Part shown: in pieces, positions 10,401 to 17,024 of the stretch
Layout of the letters: every line of letters begins with the position of its first letter
Position numbering within the stretch: the first letter of the stretch is position 1
Assembly: GCA_944376225.1 (NCBI GenBank)
Contig: CALWBZ010000082.1
Coordinates: 1-61,678 of the forward strand
Direction: 5' to 3'
Length of the DNA stretch: 61,678 nucleotides
Source of the DNA: an uncultured Clostridia bacterium
GTDB lineage: Bacteria; Bacillota; Clostridia; Lachnospirales; Bianqueaceae
Position numbers and translations under genes: made by a program
The notes under the pieces: generated by a model
What the model was told of the DNA's origin: nothing
The model's database searches: none
The model's input: the letters and a program-made list of their open reading frames with translations, nothing else

Positions 10401-10975
10401 CTAATTCCGCCCTGAATCAGATTCGGCTGATTTGCGTGGCACAGGCCGGAAATCAGTTCAATTACAAGCGTATTCCGGAGCTGAACGGTCTGATGAACAT
10501 TGTTCACGAGGGACACGACCGCCTGCTTGCAGCAAAGCGCGAGGAACTTCTGGAGATTGTGCGCCAGTGCATGGAGGCCATTCATACAGCGGCCAGCAGC
10601 TGCAGAGACGACCAGGCCAGAAGCATTCAGGCGAAGGCTGACACTTTCTATACGCAAAAGAAGCAGCAGATCGCTGAACTGAAAAGCCTTGCCCTGCTGG
10701 ACGGCCTCCTGCCGCAGATGCTGCAGCAAAAGGATGAAGCAACAGACCGTCTCGAAATGCTGAGCAGGCCGCCTGTTGTGACGCCGAAGCCTCCGGTCAA
10801 TCCGCCGAAGGATATGCCGCCTGTGCAGAAGAAAATTTATAAGTCCCTGAACCGCTCCATTGTCTTCCCGGCGAAGCGCTTGGAGAGCGAATCGGACATT
10901 GACGCTTATGTAGAGAAAATGCGCGAAAGCCTGAAACAACTGCTGAAGAATTGTGACGGGATACAGTTAAAGTGA
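7424..10975 (+). CDS. brxC: BREX ATPase BrxC (PglY family)
   Basis: An 1183-residue P-loop ATPase, full length for BrxC. Walker A is GFFGSGKSHF (about residues 68-77) and Walker B is LLFMIDEVGQYV (about 255-266). The long C-terminal half has charged, coiled-coil-like stretches (EDDLDDNKEKMQRVEGFFK). BrxC is an essential BREX ATPase thought to work with PglX, PglZ and BrxB in both modification and phage exclusion. The start at ATG 7424 follows GGGAGG; the frame extends 21 codons upstream into brxB without a site. A 655-codon open frame on the opposite strand is a composition shadow. Confidence 0.93.
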   Translation: MRIQNMFQEDINRPINGVIKVDQDAQDVIEQEVREYVITKELRKHFTAFFNYYSEAFETPTADIGVWISGFFGSGKSHFLKMLSYILENKSVGDTTTVELFRKKFDDDPATFMLIDRAAKVPTETILFNIDIESSINKDKTAVMRVFAKMFYNHLGFYGENLKVAMLEYYIEQSGKTEEFRRVFEEKKGKPWVEMRRAFAFNGKFIIPTLMEVLDMSEEDAKKWFNDKTATELSIAQLVQDIKEYVDRQPKDFRLLFMIDEVGQYVGTDTDMLLNLQSLTEKIGSECQGKVWVVCTGQEAIDEIIKVRADEFSRIQARFKTRLSLSSSSVDEVIQKRILKKKPEAGQELERVYNQNDSVLRNLFTFNGAQLDIKGFGGPNEFAVNFPFVPYQFIIMQKVFAEIRKHGNSGKHLSGGERSMLSGFQEAAQKVQDKDEFALVPFFRFYDTVHTFLDGSIRRVIERCSRAADAGDGIEAYDVDVLKLLYLIRYIDNDVPANLDNIVVLMADDIRVDKISLREVVRESLNRLLSQNYIGRTGDTYNFLTDEEQDIQRAIRNETSVDTSAIVERIAQMIYADIYTTKKFRYGKYDFDFDKMVDGVTSGALTGGMRLKFLTVATDAVEKSKLRLMTESKDQAIAVLADTDYYNSLEQAMKIRKYVKQRNVAQLPRSVQDIIRDQQDEATRLENSAAEELRKAIAGAEFYVAGEHIEIKAGDAKVKIDQALEYLVIHVYSELDLITKNAETDADILEILTGGENMLAGTEPNQDAAAKMEEYLDIQHRKNLPTSMADVQSRYQAIPYGWREIDIAAVAARLIRDQKVTIKYAGTTIQPSNPKLPDMLRKKSEIGKTNISKRQVVSVAKMKEAREFLREYLDVMDVPDDEDGLIAFIIKNFTEQKEHYEQLLARYDGHKYPDKGLVAQAVQLMGDVLSQSKDNIALIDRLVKKEDDLDDNKEKMQRVEGFFKTQVTVFDAAVQLEADLRHELDYLSHEPEANSALNQIRLICVAQAGNQFNYKRIPELNGLMNIVHEGHDRLLAAKREELLEIVRQCMEAIHTAASSCRDDQARSIQAKADTFYTQKKQQIAELKSLALLDGLLPQMLQQKDEATDRLEMLSRPPVVTPKPPVNPPKDMPPVQKKIYKSLNRSIVFPAKRLESESDIDAYVEKMRESLKQLLKNCDGIQLK

Positions 10976-10985
10976 GGTGAATTAG

Positions 10986-11738
10986 ATGCAATATTTATAT
11001 TACGATTTAGGCCAACTTGAAGCCGGTAAAATAGTTGAAGTAACATTAACAAAAGCAGCAAATGTCCGTCTAATGGATTCATCTAACTATAACAATTATA
11101 AGGCTGGAAAGCGTCATCGCTTTTATGGTGGCTATGTTAAGCAAAGCCCATATAGAATACCAGTGCCGCATTTTGGCCACTGGTATGTAACGATAGACCT
11201 TGGCGGATACGCAGGAAGCTTACGTCATGGAGTTAGGGTCTTACCTGGTATGCTTCCAACAGCGCCTACCAGAATGCCTCTTGCCAAAGAACCAAATTTG
11301 TATGTTGATACGAGTGATGAAGGCAAGGAGTTTGATGTTTTCATCTCTCATGCGTTTGAGGATAAAGATGCCGTTGTCCGTCCGCTTGCAAATGCACTGA
11401 AAAGTAAAGGCTTATCTGTTTGGTATGATGAATTTGAGTTAAAGCTTGGTGACAGTCTCCGCAGAAAAATTGATCAAGGGTTAGCCAAGAGTAGATTTGG
11501 TATCGTCGTCATATCACGCTCTTTTATAAAAAAAGGATGGACGAATTATGAATTAGACGGGCTCATGACAAAAGCTATATCAGGCCAACAAACGCTTCTT
11601 CCTATTTGGCATGACATTACAAAGCAGGAAGTGATAGATTACAGTCCTTCCTTGGCCGATAAAGTTGCACGGAACACAAGCCAGGAAACAGTCGAGGAGA
11701 TTGCCGATGAAATAGCAGAAATGATTATCGGCGCATAA
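10986..11738 (+). CDS. DUF1883-TIR domain protein inside the BREX operon
   Basis: A 250-residue protein with two domains. Residues 1-85 match DUF1883 (YYDLGQLEAGKIVEVTL, SNYNNYKAGKRHRFYGG, HWYVTIDLGGYAG). Residues 115-250 form a TIR domain (FDVFISHAFEDKD, GLSVWYDEFELKLGDSLRRK). E189 in WTNYEL occupies the place of the catalytic glutamate of NAD-cleaving TIRs. No signal or membrane segment is seen. It sits 10 bases after brxC and 18 before pglX, with its own GTGAGGTGA site. Its DNA is clearly AT-richer than brxC and pglX, pointing to separate origin. I infer an NAD-consuming or signalling arm that could respond to phage that breaches BREX; this is untested, and TIR may act only as a protein-binding domain. 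Confidence 0.88.
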   Translation: MQYLYYDLGQLEAGKIVEVTLTKAANVRLMDSSNYNNYKAGKRHRFYGGYVKQSPYRIPVPHFGHWYVTIDLGGYAGSLRHGVRVLPGMLPTAPTRMPLAKEPNLYVDTSDEGKEFDVFISHAFEDKDAVVRPLANALKSKGLSVWYDEFELKLGDSLRRKIDQGLAKSRFGIVVISRSFIKKGWTNYELDGLMTKAISGQQTLLPIWHDITKQEVIDYSPSLADKVARNTSQETVEEIADEIAEMIIGA

Positions 11739-11756
11739 GTGAATGGAGCACAAAGT

Positions 11757-14700
11757 ATGGATAAGAATGCTATCAAAAAATACGCTGTCTGGGCGCGGAG
11801 GGAGTTGATTGCCCGCGTGACTCAGAGAGCGCTGCTATATGGAATCACGGAAAAGGAAATCGTTCCGGCAGATGCGACCAGCGTGAACGGGAATCTTCTG
11901 TCTGCCGCCGAGGTAAACCAGCGGAAGACGCTGATTGCCCGGATTCAAAAAAACGGCTTTGAGCAGGTCATGGAGGAAGTCGCCTATACATGGTTCAACC
12001 GCTTTTCTGCCCTGCGGTTTATGGAGGTCAACGGCTATCTGCCCTCTCACGTCCGGGTTTTCACAGATGACACTGGTGCATTCAAGCCGCAGATTCTGAC
12101 CGAGGCCATAAATCTGGAGCTGGACGGACTGGATATGGAGAAAGTCTATGCCCTGAAGGATGCTAATGACGAGGAAACGTTGTTCAAGTACCTCATCATT
12201 GTGCAGTGCAACGCCCTGAGTGCCATTCTGCCTGGGATGTTCCAGAAAATCGACGACTATACCGAGCTGCTGTTCCCGGACAATCTGCTTCGGGTAGGCA
12301 GCGCCATCGAGCAGATAGTCGCACAGATTGCTGAGGAGGACTGGCAGGATCAGGTGCAGATCATCGGCTGGCTGTATCAGTATTACAACACTGAGCCGAA
12401 GGACAAGGTATTTGCCGACCTGAAGAAGAACATTAAGATCAGTAAGGAGAACATCCCTGCTGCTACCCAGCTGTTTACCCCGGACTGGATCGTCCGATAC
12501 ATGGTGGAGAACTCTCTTGGCCGCCTGTGGGCGGAGGGACACCCGAATGAGGAACTGAAAGCAAGCTGGAAATATTATCTGGAGGAAGCCGAGCAGGAAC
12601 CGGAGGTGGAAACGCGGTTGGCAGAAATCCGGAAGGAATATGCTGCCCTGACGCCGGAGCAGATCAAGTGCATCGACCCCTGTTCCGGCAGCGGTCATAT
12701 CTGCGCCTATTTATTTGACGTGCTGGTGCAGATATATGAGGCTTACGGCTATACTGCTCGTGAAGCGGTATCCAGCATTGTGCAGAACAACCTCTACGGC
12801 TTGGACATTGACGAGCGTGCGGCGCAGCTGGCCTATTTTTCCGTGATGATGAAGGCGCGGCAGTATGACCGGCGCTTTTTTAGCCGCGGCATTCAGCCCC
12901 ATATCTATGCCATTCAGGAAAGCAACAGCATCGGGCAAGACCTGATCGACTACTTTGTGGACGGCGACGCCGCCCGGAAAAAGGCTATGGATACCATCGT
13001 GGACGAGCTGCACGATGCCAAGGAGTATGGTTCTATCCTGACCGTGACACCACAGGACTGGTCTGCCCTTTATGTCCGGTTTGACGAGATTGCTAATGAC
13101 ATCAACATCTATCGGGAGCCTGTGCTGAATCAGCTTCTGCCACTGGTGCAGTGCGCTGAGGCAATGGCACAGAAATATCAGGTCGTGACCACGAATCCGC
13201 CCTATATGAGCTCTTCTGGAATGGGTGCGAAGCTGTCAGAGTATGTGAAGAAGAACTATCCAGACAGCAAATCCGACCTTTTTGCCGTCTTTATCGAATG
13301 TTGTGGTGAAATGACGGCAAAAAACGGCTATCAGGCCATGATTACCCAACACTCTTGGATGTTTCTATCCAGCTTTGAAAAGCTGCGCACGAAGTTATTT
13401 CAGAAAGATACTGTCAATATGGTGCATTTGGGTGCAAGAGCTTTTGAGGAAATCGGTGGAGAGGTGGTTCAGACCACCAGCTTTGTGTTGCGCAAAAGCC
13501 ATGTTTCAGATTACAAGGGAACCTACTGCCGTCTGATTGAACCGACCACCCAACAGGGCAAGGAAGATATGTTCCTTGCAGGTGAAAATCGTTATACTGC
13601 CCAGCAGGACAACTTCCCCAAAATTCCGGGCAGCCCGGTAGCGTATTGGGTTTCCTCAAGATTTTGCAGAATTTTTGATTCACCGCTTTTCTATGAATAT
13701 TCCGTTTCGGATGGCCAAAATAAGACAGGAAATAACGCGAAGTTTGTTAGAGCATTCTGGGAAATCTCTAATGAAACTATAGGTATTGGAAAGAAATGGA
13801 TTTTTTATGCAAAAGGAGGTGGCGCGCGGAAGTGGAGTGGCAATCTAACTGAAGTCGTAAATTGGTCTGATGAAGCAAGAGCGTTTTATCGGAAAGACAG
13901 AATTTGCCGAATAATTCCCGAATATTTATGGTATAAAATTGGTATTACGTGGAGTTTAATTTCAAATAATCCAAGCTTTCGAGTGCTACCGAAAGATGCC
14001 ACGTTCGACGTAGGTGGTTCATCTGTTTTCCTAAAAGAAGATAAAGATCTGTACTATTATCTGGGATTATTGAATAGCAAAATCTTTTCCGCCGTTCAGA
14101 AAATTACAAATCCCACTATAAACATACAGGTTAAAGACATTCGCATTATGCCAATAAAGTGGGATTGCAAGGGACATGTTATGTTTATTGTCGGGGAATC
14201 TGTTCAAATAAGTAAAGATGACTGGGACGCTTTTGAAACCTCATGGGGGTTCAAGTGGCATCCGTTAGTCATGTATGCGCTCAAGAGTAGAGAACGTACA
14301 AACGGTGGCTGTTGGCACGGGCGTGTGAAGGATGCTTTTTGCTGGTGGAGCAACGAGTGTGACACCCGTTTCGCCCAACTCAAAGCCAATGAGGAAGAGC
14401 TAAATCGCATTTTCATCGACATCTACGGCTTGCAGGATGAGCTGACGCCGGAGGTCGAGGACAAGGACGTGACTGTCCGCAAGGCGGATTTGCAGCGGGA
14501 CATCAAGAGCCTGATTTCCTATGCCGTGGGCTGTATGTTTGGCCGCTACTCTCTGGATGTGGACGGGCTGGCCTATGCCGGCGGCGAGTGGGATGCTGAG
14601 AAATACAAGACCTTCCCGGCAGACAAGGATAATATTTTGCCTATCTGCGATGACGAGTATTTTACGGACGACATTGTAAGTCGCTTCGTGGATTTTATCC

Positions 14701-15200
14701 GCACCGTGTACGGCGAGGATACTCTGGAGGAGAATCTGCGCTTTATTGCCGATGCGCTCGGCGGCAAGGGACAGCCCCGTGACGTTATCAGGGACTATTT
14801 CCTGAACGGCTTCTATGCTGACCACCTGAAAATCTACCAGAAGCGCCCAATTTACTGGCTATTCGACAGCGGAAAAAAGAACGGCTTCAAGTGCCTGATC
14901 TATATGCATCGCTATCAGCCGGACACGATTGCCCGCATCCGCACGGACTATGTGCATGAGCAGCAGAGCCGCTATCGTACTTCTATCGCCGATTTGGAGC
15001 AGCGCATTGCGAACGCTTCTACCAGTGAGCGTGTGAAGCTGAATAAGCAGCTAACCAAGCTCCAGGCGCAGGCTGACGAGCTTTACAACTACGAGGAAAA
15101 GATTCACCATCTGGCCGATCAATATATCTCCATTGATCTGGACGATGGCGTGAAAGTGAACTATGCAAAATTTCAGGATGTGCTGGCGAAGATTAAGTGA
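11757..15200 (+). CDS. pglX: BREX adenine-specific DNA methyltransferase PglX
   Basis: An 1147-residue N6-adenine methyltransferase that marks host DNA so that BREX does not attack it. The SAM-binding motif is IDPCSGSGHI (about residue 305) and the catalytic motif NPPY (about residue 479, in TTNPPYMSS). The segment from about 640 to 840 should hold the target recognition domain and is AT-richer than its flanks. A helical C-terminus (RYRTSIADLEQRIANAS) ends VNYAKFQDVLAKIK. I chose ATG 11757, eight bases after GGAG; the GTG at 11739 in the same frame lacks a site. The target sequence cannot be read from the protein. Confidence 0.93.
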   Translation: MDKNAIKKYAVWARRELIARVTQRALLYGITEKEIVPADATSVNGNLLSAAEVNQRKTLIARIQKNGFEQVMEEVAYTWFNRFSALRFMEVNGYLPSHVRVFTDDTGAFKPQILTEAINLELDGLDMEKVYALKDANDEETLFKYLIIVQCNALSAILPGMFQKIDDYTELLFPDNLLRVGSAIEQIVAQIAEEDWQDQVQIIGWLYQYYNTEPKDKVFADLKKNIKISKENIPAATQLFTPDWIVRYMVENSLGRLWAEGHPNEELKASWKYYLEEAEQEPEVETRLAEIRKEYAALTPEQIKCIDPCSGSGHICAYLFDVLVQIYEAYGYTAREAVSSIVQNNLYGLDIDERAAQLAYFSVMMKARQYDRRFFSRGIQPHIYAIQESNSIGQDLIDYFVDGDAARKKAMDTIVDELHDAKEYGSILTVTPQDWSALYVRFDEIANDINIYREPVLNQLLPLVQCAEAMAQKYQVVTTNPPYMSSSGMGAKLSEYVKKNYPDSKSDLFAVFIECCGEMTAKNGYQAMITQHSWMFLSSFEKLRTKLFQKDTVNMVHLGARAFEEIGGEVVQTTSFVLRKSHVSDYKGTYCRLIEPTTQQGKEDMFLAGENRYTAQQDNFPKIPGSPVAYWVSSRFCRIFDSPLFYEYSVSDGQNKTGNNAKFVRAFWEISNETIGIGKKWIFYAKGGGARKWSGNLTEVVNWSDEARAFYRKDRICRIIPEYLWYKIGITWSLISNNPSFRVLPKDATFDVGGSSVFLKEDKDLYYYLGLLNSKIFSAVQKITNPTINIQVKDIRIMPIKWDCKGHVMFIVGESVQISKDDWDAFETSWGFKWHPLVMYALKSRERTNGGCWHGRVKDAFCWWSNECDTRFAQLKANEEELNRIFIDIYGLQDELTPEVEDKDVTVRKADLQRDIKSLISYAVGCMFGRYSLDVDGLAYAGGEWDAEKYKTFPADKDNILPICDDEYFTDDIVSRFVDFIRTVYGEDTLEENLRFIADALGGKGQPRDVIRDYFLNGFYADHLKIYQKRPIYWLFDSGKKNGFKCLIYMHRYQPDTIARIRTDYVHEQQSRYRTSIADLEQRIANASTSERVKLNKQLTKLQAQADELYNYEEKIHHLADQYISIDLDDGVKVNYAKFQDVLAKIK

Positions 15201-15213
15201 GGTGATTAGTGGT

Positions 15214-16824
15214 ATGCCATATTTAGAAACTGTTCAAGAACTTCTGGAAGCCAAAGAAGGCGAACATGTCCAATTCAAGGAAGCTAAAAATCGGTTTGAC
15301 TTTACTGAGGTGGCGAAATGCTGCTGTGCTTTGGTGAACAATGGCGGTGGCAAGCTGGTATTCGGCATTACAGATAAAAGACCTCGCAGTGTGGTAGGAA
15401 GCGCGGCGTTTGACCAGCCAGAGCGTACTCGCATGGGCTTGATTGAGAAATTGCGGATCAACATTGATTTCCAGCTTTTCAATTATGAAAGAAAGCGGGT
15501 TCTGGTCTTCAACGTAAAGAGCCGTCCAATCGGTTTGCCGGTACAATACGATGGCGTAGCGTGGATCTACGAAGGCGACACGCTCAAGCCTATGCCGGAA
15601 GATATGCGCCGCAGCATCTATGAAGAGACAGGCGGCGATTTCTCCGGGACAATTTGTGCTGGGGCAATGGTTGATGACCTGGATGAGACTGCCATTGAAG
15701 CCTTCCGCGCTAAGTGGATTGAAAAAAGCGGCAAAAAGCAGCTTTCCACACTTTCAAAGGAGCAACTCCTCCACGATTGCGGTGCAATCACAGATGACGG
15801 CGTGACATATGCCGCCCTGATCCTATTCGGAAAGAACGCAGCAATCATCAAGTATTTGCCGCAGGCGGAAATTATTTTTGAATACCGTTCTTCCGAAGCA
15901 TCGGGTCCTGCCAACCAGAGAGAAGAATTTAAGGTCGGATTCTTTGCCTGCTATGACCGCGTATGGGAACTTGTCAATTTGAGGAACGACAAGCAGCATT
16001 ATCAGGAAGGATTTTTTGTGTTTGACATTGCGACCTTCAACGAACGTGTTGTCCGCGAAGCAATCCTGAATGCGGTGAGCCACAGAAACTACCAGTTCGG
16101 CGGCAGCATCTTCGTCCGCCAGTTCCGCGACAGATTGGTTGTTGAAAGCCCAGGTGGACTTCCCTTCGGCATTACGCTTGACAATATACTGGATCGCCAG
16201 CTCCCACGCAATCGCCGCGTTGCAGAAATCCTTTCGCTGTGCGGCATGGTGGAACGCTCCGGGCAGGGCATGAACCTGATGTTTGAACTGAGTGTACAGG
16301 AGGCAAAGCCGCTTCCAGACTTCACAGGAACCGATGACTTCTTTGTCATCGTCACGCTGAATGGACTGATTATCGACAAAGCGATGCTTTCTGTTATCAA
16401 CCGAATCAGCGAAAAAGGTGCGGAGCTGCTGTCTACCGAAGACTTTTTGGTAATCGATGCGCTGTACCATGAAAGGCCGCTGAACGAAAAGATGCAATCC
16501 CGTCTGAACCGGCTGATCGAGATGGGCATTGTTGAACATATTGGTCGCAAAAAGTATGTTCTCGCAAGAAGCCTCTATGCGGCAACAGGCAAAACTGGTG
16601 TGCATACAAGACAGGTTGGCCTGGATCGAGATACCAATAAGGAGCTTCTGTTAAAACACATCCGTCGGAACAACGAAGTTGGTACTCCTTTCAAAGAATT
16701 ACAGCAAGTTTTGCCTGGACTTAATCGTGGGCAGATTCAAGTGCTGATGAGGGAACTTAAAGAAGACGGGAAAGTGCTTTGCAAAGGCAAAACAAGCGCT
16801 GCAAGATGGTTCATTGCCAAGTAA
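15214..16824 (+). CDS. AlbA_2 (Schlafen-like) / ATPase-type protein between pglX and pglZ
   Basis: 536 residues. Residues 10-120 form an AlbA_2 (Slfn) domain (EGEHVQFKEAK, NNGGGKLVFGI). The middle carries a GHKL/HATPase_c_4-like region (NERVVREAILNAVSHRNY, RLVVESPGGLPFGIT, MVERSGQGMNLMF). The end has winged-helix-like segments (LSTEDFLVIDALYHE; LNRGQIQVLMRELKEDGKV). Such proteins are usually nucleic-acid binding, some with ATPase or nuclease-linked roles. The start at ATG 15214 follows AGGTGA; the frame overlaps the end of pglX. It is not a BREX core gene, and a fragment of a second pglX 3' end lies just after it, so it seems to have arrived as an insertion. Its role in BREX is unknown. Confidence 0.85.
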   Translation: MPYLETVQELLEAKEGEHVQFKEAKNRFDFTEVAKCCCALVNNGGGKLVFGITDKRPRSVVGSAAFDQPERTRMGLIEKLRINIDFQLFNYERKRVLVFNVKSRPIGLPVQYDGVAWIYEGDTLKPMPEDMRRSIYEETGGDFSGTICAGAMVDDLDETAIEAFRAKWIEKSGKKQLSTLSKEQLLHDCGAITDDGVTYAALILFGKNAAIIKYLPQAEIIFEYRSSEASGPANQREEFKVGFFACYDRVWELVNLRNDKQHYQEGFFVFDIATFNERVVREAILNAVSHRNYQFGGSIFVRQFRDRLVVESPGGLPFGITLDNILDRQLPRNRRVAEILSLCGMVERSGQGMNLMFELSVQEAKPLPDFTGTDDFFVIVTLNGLIIDKAMLSVINRISEKGAELLSTEDFLVIDALYHERPLNEKMQSRLNRLIEMGIVEHIGRKKYVLARSLYAATGKTGVHTRQVGLDRDTNKELLLKHIRRNNEVGTPFKELQQVLPGLNRGQIQVLMRELKEDGKVLCKGKTSAARWFIAK

Positions 16825-16851
16825 TCCAACGGCGAGTTAGAATGCGTTTTT

Positions 16852-16917
16852 GCGACCAACTTGCAACCAACTTGCGACTAACTTAAAACTAACTTACGAC
16901 CAGCTTGCAACCTGTTC
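16852..16917 (+). repeat. Tandem 11-bp repeats upstream of pglZ
   Basis: Five units of 11 bases with consensus GCGACCAACTT (16852, 16863, 16874, 16885, 16896), then a partial sixth unit (GCAACC...) at 16907. The spacing is about one DNA turn. It may be a decayed coding repeat tail of the AlbA_2 gene or a protein-binding array. Confidence 0.8.
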
Positions 16918-16918
16918 G

Positions 16919-16961
16919 ACTGTTGACTATGCGAAGTTTCAAGATGTGTTAACAAGGATTG
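16919..16961 (+). pseudogene. Remnant of a second pglX 3' end
   Basis: The reading VDYAKFQDVLTRI closely matches the true pglX C-terminus VNYAKFQDVLAKIK, but the codons differ at many third positions. It is therefore a diverged allele, not a recent copy. It lies immediately upstream of pglZ, where pglX normally ends. Confidence 0.7.
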
Positions 16962-16986
16962 TCGACTCACTGTGTCGACAATCTTG
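16954..16986 (+). other. Strong hairpin in the pglZ leader
   Basis: ATTGTCGAC (16958-16966), seven-base loop, GTCGACAAT (16974-16982), extended by CAAG/CTTG with one bulged G. No T-run follows, so it is not a standard terminator. It could modulate RNA stability between the pglX and pglZ halves, or be an operator. Confidence 0.6.
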
Positions 16987-17024
16987 CTGGATTTGAAGAG
17001 ACAGAGGAAAGAGAGGAATCACAG

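Noticed and set aside
16852-16917. CRISPR array
   Set aside because: The 11-base units are contiguous with no spacers, and no cas genes are in the window.
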